64,000 nucleotides of DNA. Source: an uncultured Bacteroidota bacterium. Its GTDB lineage: Bacteria; Bacteroidota; Bacteroidia; NS11-12g; UBA9320. Numbering within the stretch: the first letter of the stretch is position 1; each line of letters begins with the position of its first letter. The translations under genes were made by a program, and so were the position numbers. The notes beneath the pieces are model-generated. The model saw nothing but the letters and a program-made list of their open reading frames with translations, was not told the origin of the DNA and did not search any database. The stretch spans positions 42,368 through 106,367 of the forward strand of contig CAKZLB010000043.1 in the NCBI GenBank assembly GCA_937124965.1, written 5' to 3'. Shown here one piece after another: positions 1-8,313 of this stretch.

Positions 1-614
1 TCGGTAGCTATAAAAACACTTCCAACAGATACACCATCAGCACCGAGTTCAAGCACTTTTTTCAAACTATCGTAATCACCCACTCCACCTGCAGAAATCA
101 CTGGAACTTTACACGTCTTTTTTAGCAACGGAATTAATTCAGCCGCTGGAATATTTCCTGCATGACCTCCAGCTTCTTTATTTACAGCGATAATAGCATC
201 ACACCCTAAGTCTTCGACCTTTTTTGCGTAAACAGCATCAGTTACATCACAAAACACTTTAACTCCCGCACTATGGGCTTTTTCAATCGTCTCTTTTGGA
301 TTTCCCAGACTAGTAATCAGGTAGTCTACTTTCAGCTCACAACATACATCTAGTTGTTCCTTGTATTTGAAATTTGATTTGTTAACGATTAAATTTATAC
401 CAAATGGCCCAGGACACTGCTTCTTCAATTCTTGAATGGCAGCACGTAATTCGTCGATAGTCCGATAATTAAGAGCTGGAATTGCTCCTGTTATACCTGC
501 TTTACCAGCTTCCACAACCATAGCAGTGTTGCTTACTAAAAACATGGGAGCTTGAATTATCGGGTATTTAATTCCGAGCATTTTGGTCAAAGACGTATCA
601 AACAATTGGTGCAT
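1..614 (-). CDS. Nitronate monooxygenase family flavoprotein (3' part cut by window edge)
   Basis: Reading the minus strand from ATG at 614 gives about 204 residues open to the window edge. Near the start is a KYPIIQAPM motif, followed by a TIM-barrel sequence with EAGGHAGN, VPVISAGGVGD and GADGVSVGS, the FMN-phosphate-binding signature of the 2-nitropropane dioxygenase / nitronate monooxygenase family. These FMN enzymes oxidise alkyl nitronates; FabK-type enoyl-ACP reductases are close relatives, but a canonical fabI lies at 58871, so a detoxification role is more likely. The C-terminal third lies outside the window. A perfect -7 box lies only 3 nt before the ATG. The family is clear; the substrate is not known. 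Confidence 0.88.
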   Translation of the reverse strand, partial: MHQLFDTSLTKMLGIKYPIIQAPMFLVSNTAMVVEAGKAGITGAIPALNYRTIDELRAAIQELKKQCPGPFGINLIVNKSNFKYKEQLDVCCELKVDYLITSLGNPKETIEKAHSAGVKVFCDVTDAVYAKKVEDLGCDAIIAVNKEAGGHAGNIPAAELIPLLKKTCKVPVISAGGVGDYDSLKKVLELGADGVSVGSVFIAT

Positions 615-617
615 AAA

Positions 618-625
618 CAAAGTTA
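618..625 (-). promoter_or_regulatory. -7 promoter box of the nitronate monooxygenase gene
   Basis: On the minus strand this reads TAACTTTG, a perfect match to the Bacteroidota -7 element TAnnTTTG. It ends 3 nt before the ATG at 614, so the mRNA would begin at or next to the start codon. No convincing TTTG -33 element is seen at the usual distance. Confidence 0.45.
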
Positions 626-710
626 ATGAATGTTTTCATGACGTGGAGAAGGAAAGTTGAAGGTATGTTATGACCTTTAAATAACGCCAGTATTTAGTGT
701 ATAACTAAAA

Positions 711-1307
711 TCACGACTCAATTGTTCGGAATGTTAAATTTATTCGTGCCGAATGAACTTTTTTCGTAGGTGGTAATCGATGCTTCCAATACTTTTGGGT
801 TTCTCCTTTCATAACTAACAAACTGCCTCTTTCCAATACAATAGATACCCTTTCTTTAGTTGAGTTGTGTTTAAAAGAAAACAAACGTTCAGCACCTAAA
901 CTCAAAGAGGCAATGGTTCCATTCTTTTTTAAATCTTTTTCGCCGTCACTGTGATAGGCCATTCCTTCTTCGCCTGAGTGATAAAGGTTGAGTAGACATG
1001 AATTATATGTTTCATTAGTTTTCTCTTCAACTAACGACTTTAAATCGAGTAGTTCACTGGTCCATGGCAGTGCAGATTTAGTTGTATTGGAATACGTGTA
1101 TGAAAACGGGCGATCTCCGTACCAAGCCACTTTTCGTTTTGTGATAATTACTTTGCCAAACATTCGAGATTGATCGTGTGACCATTCTATATAGTCAAGG
1201 AGCTTCGCGAAATAATGTTGCGCTTTATCTACTGGAAGTATCGGACCATGGTACAGGACATCTCCATCATAGGGCAATAATTTTTTGGTTGTGTTGAATA
1301 GGTCCAT
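711..1307 (-). CDS. AlkB-like 2OG-Fe(II) dioxygenase
   Basis: 198 residues from ATG at 1307; an in-frame TTG three codons upstream (1316) is possible but less likely. The C-terminal half carries the AlkB-family double-stranded beta-helix: H119-S-D121 (the HxD iron ligands), H176 in KHRLP (third iron ligand) and R188-INLTF-R194 (2-oxoglutarate and substrate arginines). AlkB proteins use 2-oxoglutarate and O2 to demethylate N1-methyladenine and N3-methylcytosine in DNA or RNA. The length matches the short ALKBH2/3-like bacterial form. It is a single gene with no repair gene beside it. Alkylation repair is inferred from the family. Confidence 0.9.
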   Translation of the reverse strand: MDLFNTTKKLLPYDGDVLYHGPILPVDKAQHYFAKLLDYIEWSHDQSRMFGKVIITKRKVAWYGDRPFSYTYSNTTKSALPWTSELLDLKSLVEEKTNETYNSCLLNLYHSGEEGMAYHSDGEKDLKKNGTIASLSLGAERLFSFKHNSTKERVSIVLERGSLLVMKGETQKYWKHRLPPTKKVHSARINLTFRTIES

Positions 1308-1361
1308 ATGCGGCAATAATAGTACAACCGTTTTCTAAACTCGCTTTCGCTACTTAAAGAA

Positions 1362-1532
1362 TCATTTTTCAACAATATTGAATCTAAACTCGCTGTGTAC
1401 ATACACAGCAGTCTCTTTTACTCCGTTAATAATGCTGTATTTGTAGTTCCAATTCTCAACCCTGAAATCCCCATTCCATTTCACTTTTGAAATTAGGAGG
1501 CCATTTTTTAGATTAGAGCTTGATTTGAGGAA
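1362..1532 (-). pseudogene. Possible remnant of a coding sequence (no ATG)
   Basis: The minus strand is open for 56 codons from just after a TGA at 1533-1535 to a TGA at 1362-1364. The translation looks protein-like, including KVKWNGDFRVEN and AVYVHSEFRFNIVEK. No ATG is present; the only in-frame alternative start is GTG at 1484 (40 residues). It could be the decayed 3' end of a lost gene or a small gene with a GTG start. The perfect inverted repeat GCTGTGTA/TACACAGC at 1392-1409 lies inside it. I do not recognise the family. Confidence 0.25.
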
Positions 1533-1785
1533 TCAGAGAAATACTTCTCTTTGGATTGAGTTGCGTTAGAGGTTACAATGATTTTGGTTAACAATTTATT
1601 ACTACCGTTTTATACCAGACTAAAAATGCGTTAAATTAGCATCTTTATCTTGCAACCAGTTAGGTAGTTAACTGCACAATTTTGACCTAACATCACACCT
1701 TTTATTCATTCATTGTTACAAAAAATTAAACTAACTCCTTAGCGAATTTTCTATTTTCGTCGAGACAAATTTTTACTCAAACATC
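1533..1785. other. Gene-free stretch upstream of the 1786 gene
   Basis: With the remnant at 1362-1532 this makes up the 469-base gap between the AlkB-like gene and the exported protein at 1786. A near-consensus -7 box, TATTTTCG (1752-1759), lies 26 nt before the ATG at 1786, without a recognisable -33 partner. I see no tRNA, hairpin terminator or further open frame. Confidence 0.35.
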
Positions 1786-3321
1786 ATGAAACATCTACAT
1801 ATCACACTTTTTATCGTATCGCTGCTAAGTGTTTGCAACGTTTCTAAAGCGCAGCAGTTAGACACAGAAGACATCACGTTAACTGAGATTGATGCGCTTA
1901 ACCAAGGCTCATTTATGTTTGCTCCAGTACCTGTGATGGACTCATTAATCCTTGGATTAGTTTGGAATTATAATCCTGGTATTTCGAATTCTATGGTTTT
2001 TGCTACATACAATTCAAACATGGAAATAAAGTCGAACTTGACTGTCGCTGACTTTCAAATTGATAGTAATCAATACATATACTATATAACAAGGCTCAAA
2101 GACAGGGTGCTCATTTTCCATGCGAAATTGCCGCAAAAAAAATCAGTAGCGTCAACTTTATTTGTTTCCTCTTACAAGGCGGAAGACTTATCCCCCATAC
2201 AAACTTACGTGCCTGTTATTGAGAACGAATATTACAGAAAAACGCAATTTCGATTTGCTATGACATCCGACGGGGCTAATATTGGTGTTATTTTCAATAA
2301 TTTCTTAGTCAAAAAACATCCTGACATCAGCCAAATAAAAGTAGTTAATTCGGACTTACAATTAATCAGAAACTACCAGTACGAACTTGATACAGAGAAA
2401 GGAACACATAAATTACACAAAATAACTATAGACGAAGAAAATGCGTATTTCTTTATAAGGACGTACGGGGCAAAAAGCAAATCAAAAAGAGTATATGATA
2501 GCAATCGTTTTCGTGTAGTAAAAATAACAAAAGAGGGTATTCAAACACAGTATCAGGTGCGGTATAAAAATGCACGTATGAAGGAAGCCAGTTTGGTAAG
2601 TATGCCTGACGGCTCCTTAGCTTGTCAAGGCATTGTATATTCATTTGAGCATGAAAAATACTATAGTTTCCATAAATCTTTGGATGACATGGTTGAATAC
2701 CCGTTAGACAAACCAGTAAAAGAAACGGAATATTTGGAGCTGAGTAAAGAAGAATTACATTATCCATTAGACTATTCTACTCCTACCTTTAGTACAGCGT
2801 TTTCCCATGCCGAACCTTATGGAATCTCGTATAGCTTCTGGGGCCTTTTTTATTATCAATCGTTTTTTGCAGTAAGGGCAGAATCTTCACCAAACGGTGA
2901 TTTGGTCGCTGTTCAAAGGAGATATGAAAGTGTAGGTCAGGCAAACCCGACAGATGCATGTGATGTAATATTAATGAATTATATTGATGGAGAACTGCAA
3001 TGGGCAACTACCATAAAAACAGATTCCGAATTCTCGAACTATATGATATTAACAATCGACGGAAAAATACATGTTTTTGCAACCCAGAGTGGATCATCAC
3101 TCAATGAGATATCAGAAAAATTCAGTTTTGAGGATGATTCAAAACAGTTGTGTCAGATTATCGTTGATGAAGATACAGGCGAATTAGACTATATCCCATT
3201 GCTAGATTTGAAGAACGCAGAAGATGGAAGGATTTCTCAAATCGTATTTCCGAACCAAAAAAGTTTGGTACAGATAACATTAGAAAACAAGCGAAAATTG
3301 TATAGAATTAGCAGCAACTAG
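1786..3321 (+). CDS. Exported protein of unknown function
   Basis: 511 residues starting with a clear Sec signal peptide (hydrophobic residues about 5-17, then SKAQQ as the probable cleavage region). The rest is beta-rich and low in cysteine, with repeated stretches such as NMEIKSNLTVADF and MPDGSLACQGIVYSF that suggest a beta-propeller, but no repeat is regular enough to name. There is no T9SS sorting domain: the protein ends in QKSLVQITLENKRKLYRISSN-like strands without a YPNP motif. It is probably periplasmic or surface-associated. It stands alone between an intergenic gap and hutU. I do not recognise the family. Confidence 0.8.
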   Translation: MKHLHITLFIVSLLSVCNVSKAQQLDTEDITLTEIDALNQGSFMFAPVPVMDSLILGLVWNYNPGISNSMVFATYNSNMEIKSNLTVADFQIDSNQYIYYITRLKDRVLIFHAKLPQKKSVASTLFVSSYKAEDLSPIQTYVPVIENEYYRKTQFRFAMTSDGANIGVIFNNFLVKKHPDISQIKVVNSDLQLIRNYQYELDTEKGTHKLHKITIDEENAYFFIRTYGAKSKSKRVYDSNRFRVVKITKEGIQTQYQVRYKNARMKEASLVSMPDGSLACQGIVYSFEHEKYYSFHKSLDDMVEYPLDKPVKETEYLELSKEELHYPLDYSTPTFSTAFSHAEPYGISYSFWGLFYYQSFFAVRAESSPNGDLVAVQRRYESVGQANPTDACDVILMNYIDGELQWATTIKTDSEFSNYMILTIDGKIHVFATQSGSSLNEISEKFSFEDDSKQLCQIIVDEDTGELDYIPLLDLKNAEDGRISQIVFPNQKSLVQITLENKRKLYRISSN

Positions 3322-3394
3322 TACAACACATGCTCTGAAAAAATGTACCTCATAGCATAGTTATTCCCATTTCTCAATTCAATTTAAACAATCC

Positions 3395-3425
3395 TTTAGT
3401 CGTGCTGTTGTATTTCTTAATTTTG
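3395..3425 (+). promoter_or_regulatory. hutU promoter
   Basis: TTTA at 3395-3398, 19 nt, then TAATTTTG at 3418-3425, matching the Bacteroidota -33/-7 layout (TTTG, about 19 nt, TAnnTTTG) with one mismatch in the -33 box. The -7 box ends 19 nt before the hutU ATG. Confidence 0.6.
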
Positions 3426-3444
3426 TTCACCATTTATAATTGTT

Positions 3445-5094
3445 ATGACAACATCAAAAAGTAGAGTCGTTCGTTCGCCTAGAGGTAACACATTAAACTG
3501 TAAAGGTTGGGTTCAAGAAGCTGCCTATCGAATGATCCAAAATAACTTAGATCCAGAAGTCGCTGAACGCCCAGAAGATTTAATTGTATATGGTGGTCGT
3601 GGAAAAGCCGCACGTAACTGGGAAAGTTTTGACGGAATATTAAACGCCCTTAAGACGCTTGAAGAAGATGAAACCTTATTAGTTCAGTCTGGAAAGCCAG
3701 TTGGTGTATTGCGTTCTCATAAAAATGCACCACGTGTATTAATTGCCAATTCGAACTTAGTTGGAAACTGGGCAAATTGGGATCATTTCAATGAGTTAGA
3801 GAAAAAAGGCCTAATGATGTATGGCCAAATGACTGCAGGAAGTTGGATTTACATTGGTTCTCAAGGAATTGTACAAGGAACTTATGAAACGTACTTGTCT
3901 CTTGCAAACAAACATTACAACGGCACACTTAAAGGTAAGCTAAATGTAACAGCAGGTTTAGGTGGAATGGGTGGCGCTCAACCACTCGCAATAGCCATGA
4001 ATGAAGGGGTTTGTTTAGCAGCAGAGATTGAAGAATGGCGTGTTCAAAAGCGTTTGGAAACGAAATACTTAGACAAAATGACCCATGACATTGACGAAGC
4101 AATTGATTGGTCTGTTGAAGCGGCCAAAAATGGTGAAGCAATTTCTATTGGAGTAGTTTGTAATGCTATTGACTTATTACAACGTTTAGTAGATCGAAAT
4201 ATAACCCCTGATACGCTGACAGATCAGACATCAGCCCATGACGAATTAGTTGGGTACTTTCCAGAAAATATGACTGTTGAAGAAGCAAACGCTCTACGCG
4301 AGGCTAGCCCAAAACAATACTGCGAAAAGTCAATCGCAACCATGTGTCATCATGTGAAGCTTATGTTAGAACTTCAAAAAAGAGGAGCTATCACTTTTGA
4401 TTATGGAAACAATTTAAGAGGACAAGCTTTCGCACACGGGGTTGAAAATGCTTTCGACTTTCCAGGTTTTGTTCCTGCCTACATTAGACCATTGTTTTGT
4501 GAAGGATCCGGACCATTCAGATTTGTTGCATTAAGCGGTAATGAAGAAGATATTTTTAAATTAGACGAGAAACTAAAGGAATTGTTTCCTAAAAACAAAG
4601 GATTGTTGAGATGGTTAAAAATGGCTAAAGAACGAATTGCATTCCAAGGATTACCATCTAGAATTTGTTGGTTAAAAATGGGAGAACGAGAAAAAGCAGC
4701 CTTAGCTTTTAACGAAATGGTTAAAAATGGCGAAGTCTCTGCTCCAATAGTTATTGGTCGTGATCACTTAGATACTGGTTCGGTTGCATCACCAAATAGA
4801 GAAACTGAAGCGATGAAAGATGGAAGTGACGCGGTTGGAGACTGGCCAATCTTAAATGCGCTAATTAATACTGCAGGTGGAGCAAGTTGGGTCAGCTTCC
4901 ATCATGGTGGCGGTGTTGGAATGGGTTATAGCTTACACGCAGGAATGGTTATCGTTGCTGACGGTACAGATGATGCACATGAAAGAATTGGTAGAGTATT
5001 ACACAACGACCCAGCAATGGGTGTTATTCGTCATGCAGATGCTGGGTACGAAATTGCTCAAAAAACGAGTGATGAACATGGTTTGACGCTTTAG
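3445..5094 (+). CDS. hutU: Urocanate hydratase
   Basis: 549 residues, the normal length for urocanase. It converts urocanate to imidazolonepropionate, the second step of histidine degradation, in the cytoplasm with a tightly bound NAD+. Visible signatures are the Rossmann glycine motif [10 protein letters not shown] near residue 171 and the conserved C-terminal block around [13 protein letters not shown] and DAGYEIA. It has its own promoter (3395-3425) and terminator (5124-5150), so it is monocistronic. The first enzyme of the pathway, hutH, lies 30 kb away at 35722, and no imidazolonepropionase or formimidoyl-glutamate enzyme is present in the window. Confidence 0.97.
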   Translation: MTTSKSRVVRSPRGNTLNCKGWVQEAAYRMIQNNLDPEVAERPEDLIVYGGRGKAARNWESFDGILNALKTLEEDETLLVQSGKPVGVLRSHKNAPRVLIANSNLVGNWANWDHFNELEKKGLMMYGQMTAGSWIYIGSQGIVQGTYETYLSLANKHYNGTLKGKLNVTAGLGGMGGAQPLAIAMNEGVCLAAEIEEWRVQKRLETKYLDKMTHDIDEAIDWSVEAAKNGEAISIGVVCNAIDLLQRLVDRNITPDTLTDQTSAHDELVGYFPENMTVEEANALREASPKQYCEKSIATMCHHVKLMLELQKRGAITFDYGNNLRGQAFAHGVENAFDFPGFVPAYIRPLFCEGSGPFRFVALSGNEEDIFKLDEKLKELFPKNKGLLRWLKMAKERIAFQGLPSRICWLKMGEREKAALAFNEMVKNGEVSAPIVIGRDHLDTGSVASPNRETEAMKDGSDAVGDWPILNALINTAGGASWVSFHHGGGVGMGYSLHAGMVIVADGTDDAHERIGRVLHNDPAMGVIRHADAGYEIAQKTSDEHGLTL

Positions 5095-5123
5095 ATAAGG
5101 AATTAGAAAAAGGCATATAACAC

Positions 5124-5150
5124 GAAAGCACGACATCCCGTCGTGCTTTC
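5124..5150 (+). terminator. hutU terminator hairpin
   Basis: A perfect 11-bp stem, GAAAGCACGAC (5124-5134) and GTCGTGCTTTC (5140-5150), with a 5-nt ATCCC loop, 30 nt after the hutU stop. There is no long T tract. It lies between convergent genes and may serve both strands. Confidence 0.7.
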
Positions 5151-5215
5151 AACTACTTATAAAAATTGAGATCCTTACTTCTCGATTTCTACTTATTATT
5201 ACTAAATAATACTAC

Positions 5216-7324
5216 TTATTTACTCTTTATTAATTTCTGTGTGGTAGTGCTTCCTCCTGAAGACACAGTGAAAAAGTATATACCTGTTGGCCAATCGATT
5301 GTTTCAATGTTGATCAACGAATTTGTTTGGTTTGAACCCGTTTCATTTACAAAAACGCGGCCTGTCATATCTTGTACAGTCACTCTTTCAAAACCAGGAG
5401 TGTTTATGTTTATTTCAACATTACCTGCAAAAGGATTTGGGTACATTGATATTTTCTTCGCATTGTCGCTCAAGTCAACAGCAACGGTGTTTGTTTCGCT
5501 TGACTTCCCGTCGAAATCAACTTGCTTAACCTTATAGTAGTAAGTATTACCTTCTACAATTGTGTAATCATTGATTTCATAACGAGTTATTCCAACATAA
5601 TCACCTTGACCATTCTCCGTTGTAATTTCTTCGAAATCAATACCGTTATCAGATCTTAAAACAACGAAGTGGCTGTTGTTTAACTCTTGTGCTGTTGCCC
5701 ATTTTACTTTTACCATTGACTCTGAGGCGATGAACTGAGCACCAAACCCTAACCATTCCACTGGCAATGCTCCTGTCCAATTAATGTTGTACGTAGCTGG
5801 AGTCAAATCGTCTAAACCTGCAGCATCTTTAAAGAAATAACTGAAGGCAAAGTTGGATGAATTTAATCCGTCATATTTCACCTCAAGTAACGTAGGATCA
5901 AAGTTGTTTATCGTTTGATTTGGAACTACAATCACTCCGTTGTAGAACAACTTGTTGCCATTCATTCCAGCTGTATCAGTTACAACTAAATTGTTACCTG
6001 AACCTTGAACACCATCTTCATTGTCTGTTCCAGCCAATTGTGGGTAAGCATTAGCACTAGACAAAGCCACTGTAGATTGAAATACTGGCATATCAATTAA
6101 CTTGCTTTTACTTTCTGAATCAGGTCGTTTTTCAATTCCAAAGTTTGCATTCTCTACAAACGTGCCATTTACAGTAATGTTAAGAAGAATTCCGTTGGTA
6201 GTACCATCTGATCCAGATCCTGTTCCTAAATTCTCTCCTGTAAATGCCCAGTTCGTTGGAACCGTAACTGTTGGAGCTGATTGACCAACGGTTCCTTCAG
6301 TTGTGCTTAAAACAACATCGTATGCGTCAGATTCTAAGTTTAAAAATTCATAGTGTCCATCTGCCCCTATTTCAGTGATAGCAACAACAACATTAGAAGA
6401 GTTTACTAAATGAGCGAACATGAAGTTACCATCTGGACTTTCAAGTCCTATTCCGTCTACAGTATTGTCAACTAATCCATCAGCATCATTAAATAATGTT
6501 CCAGAAACTCCGCCCATCATTGGGTTATTCGGGTTGTCTTCAAACGTTACATCAGATAAACCAAAGAATTTTGGATCAGCATCACCTGTGTTATCTATTC
6601 TAAACCCAAAGATTATATTACTTGTATTAAATTCACTAACACGAATCACTGTAAAAACCATAGGCTGATTTGTGATATTTGTTGGTGCATACCCTATGTT
6701 CCAGTCATATTCTGAACGAACTGACCCGTTACATTTTCCAAATTGCAATTTGTATGCAGCCGAGATAACATCTCCGTTAGAATCAAGCGGTGTAAGAGCA
6801 AAACATGTATTACCGTTTCTCTCAGCCACTAGCAAAAAATCAGTGCTTTCCCAACCTTTTGTCCAAATCATATCAAAATCTGAACCTGATGGCACGTTAC
6901 GCGCTCCATCATAATAAAGGTAGTTTAAAACATTGCCATTCGATCCTGACTCAACCATAGCTGCTTCCCAGCTCGATTGGTTATCGGCCTTTACTGTAGA
7001 ACCTTCATTATAAACACCAACTCCACTTACTGAACCACTAAAGTTGTTGTTAACGATTGCAGCACCCAATGAGTTAAAGTTACTTAATGTTTTGATAGTT
7101 CCATCATCATCAATTTTAACATAGTTTAAATCAACTGCTTTGTTGGTATTAACCAGCGTACCAGATGCTTCTGAAGTCTGTGTGATTGTTGAACCGTTGT
7201 GAGTGAATTGTACCTCCGTGATTGGTACATTGTAGCTGCCTGGTCGTACAACTCTTGTAGATTGGGCAAACGAATTTAAAGACAGTAATAATACTGTTAA
7301 AGTAGTAGTAGTAATAATTTTCAT
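5216..7324 (-). CDS. T9SS-secreted surface protein with SdrD-like domain
   Basis: 702 residues. A signal peptide (about 1-20, ending SFAQS) is followed by an unrecognised N-terminal region. An SdrD B-like / CNA-B-type segment lies near 275-345 (SGTLFNDADGLVDNTVDG, then a beta-sandwich). Next comes the phylum-typical pre-CTD module ALPVEWLGF...WATAQELNNSHF...YYYKVKQVDFDG. It ends with a type A T9SS sorting domain containing ISMYPNPF, VTVQDMTGRVF, PTGIYFFTVS and a Lys-rich end. The C-terminal domain would be removed on passage through the T9SS outer-membrane translocon. It is probably a cell-surface or secreted adhesin-like protein; its function is unknown. Confidence 0.87.
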   Translation of the reverse strand: MKIITTTTLTVLLLSLNSFAQSTRVVRPGSYNVPITEVQFTHNGSTITQTSEASGTLVNTNKAVDLNYVKIDDDGTIKTLSNFNSLGAAIVNNNFSGSVSGVGVYNEGSTVKADNQSSWEAAMVESGSNGNVLNYLYYDGARNVPSGSDFDMIWTKGWESTDFLLVAERNGNTCFALTPLDSNGDVISAAYKLQFGKCNGSVRSEYDWNIGYAPTNITNQPMVFTVIRVSEFNTSNIIFGFRIDNTGDADPKFFGLSDVTFEDNPNNPMMGGVSGTLFNDADGLVDNTVDGIGLESPDGNFMFAHLVNSSNVVVAITEIGADGHYEFLNLESDAYDVVLSTTEGTVGQSAPTVTVPTNWAFTGENLGTGSGSDGTTNGILLNITVNGTFVENANFGIEKRPDSESKSKLIDMPVFQSTVALSSANAYPQLAGTDNEDGVQGSGNNLVVTDTAGMNGNKLFYNGVIVVPNQTINNFDPTLLEVKYDGLNSSNFAFSYFFKDAAGLDDLTPATYNINWTGALPVEWLGFGAQFIASESMVKVKWATAQELNNSHFVVLRSDNGIDFEEITTENGQGDYVGITRYEINDYTIVEGNTYYYKVKQVDFDGKSSETNTVAVDLSDNAKKISMYPNPFAGNVEININTPGFERVTVQDMTGRVFVNETGSNQTNSLINIETIDWPTGIYFFTVSSGGSTTTQKLIKSK

Positions 7325-7517
7325 AACATGCGAACTTGTTATCTAATAATTCAAAAACGTGCCACAAATCTTTTTAACTTTAAACCACTAAATATCAGTT
7401 ATTTATAAACGGAGGTTGATAAAACATAGGTTGAACACTCTCCCTCCATGAGATTTTTCTCTAATATTGGGACAACATTACATTGCAATACAACCTATCT
7501 ATCCTAGATATATAGTT

Positions 7518-7525
7518 TAAATTTG
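7518..7525 (+). promoter_or_regulatory. -7 promoter box of map-rqcH
   Basis: TAAATTTG matches TAnnTTTG exactly and ends 8 nt before the map ATG, so the leader would be very short. No clear -33 TTTG is seen. Confidence 0.45.
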
Positions 7526-7533
7526 CCCCGTAT

Positions 7534-8313
7534 ATGGCAATCAAAATAAAAACACCTGCTCAGATTGAAGGAATTCGCAAAAGTTCGCATTTGGCATCAA
7601 AATGTTTGAAGCACTTAGAGCAATATGTAAAACCGGGAATAACCACTAAAGAGCTAGACACCATTGCTGCCGAATTTATCAAGCAACATGAAGCGACGTC
7701 TGCAACGATTGGGTATAAAGGTCACGGTGCACCACCTTTTTCTGGTCATATATGCACATCGGTAAACGATGTTATTTGCCATGGAGTTCCGAATTCTTAC
7801 ACATTAAAGGATGGCGACATACTAAACATAGACGTTACAACTATATTGGATGGATATTTTGGAGATACGTGTAGAATGTATGAAGTTGGTAAAGTTTCAG
7901 AAGAAGCTAAGACTTTGATGGAAGTAACCAATGAATGTTTAAAAATCGGACTAAGAGAGTGTTATCCTGGAAATCGTTTTGGCAATATTGGCTATGAAAT
8001 ATCAGAATATGCACACAATCATGGGTACAGTGTTGTATATGAATTTTGTGGTCATGGTGTAGGTTTACAATTTCATGAAGACCCTGAAGTTAGTCATATA
8101 GCTTCTAAAAATACGGGGAAGCGAATGCGTCCTGGAATGATCTTCACTATTGAGCCAATGATTAACACTGGAAAAGCACGCTGTAAAGTCGACAAAGAAG
8201 ATGGTTGGACGGCTCGTACTATTGATGGCGGGCTCTCGGCACAATATGAACATACCATATTAATAACGGAAAGTGGTCATGAAGCTCTTACCGATGTATT
8301 CGGAGATTATTAA
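7534..8313 (+). CDS. map: Type I methionine aminopeptidase
   Basis: 259 residues. It removes the initiator methionine from nascent proteins using a dinuclear metal centre. The five M24 ligands are all present: D100, D111, H174, E207 and E239; H83 in DVICHGVPN corresponds to the substrate-contacting histidine. There is no N-terminal zinc-finger extension, so this is the short bacterial type Ia form. Its TAA overlaps the ATG of the rqcH-like gene by one base (TAATG), which suggests translational coupling. Confidence 0.97.
   Translation: MAIKIKTPAQIEGIRKSSHLASKCLKHLEQYVKPGITTKELDTIAAEFIKQHEATSATIGYKGHGAPPFSGHICTSVNDVICHGVPNSYTLKDGDILNIDVTTILDGYFGDTCRMYEVGKVSEEAKTLMEVTNECLKIGLRECYPGNRFGNIGYEISEYAHNHGYSVVYEFCGHGVGLQFHEDPEVSHIASKNTGKRMRPGMIFTIEPMINTGKARCKVDKEDGWTARTIDGGLSAQYEHTILITESGHEALTDVFGDY

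Noticed and set aside
1392..1409. Perfect inverted repeat GCTGTGTA/TACACAGC as an operator
   Set aside because: It lies in the protein-like frame on the minus strand, far from any start codon, and no promoter is nearby.
3929..4141. Open frame antisense to hutU
   Set aside because: It lies wholly inside a well-conserved enzyme gene and encodes no recognisable protein; many similar antisense frames exist inside clpC, ruvB and the T9SS genes.
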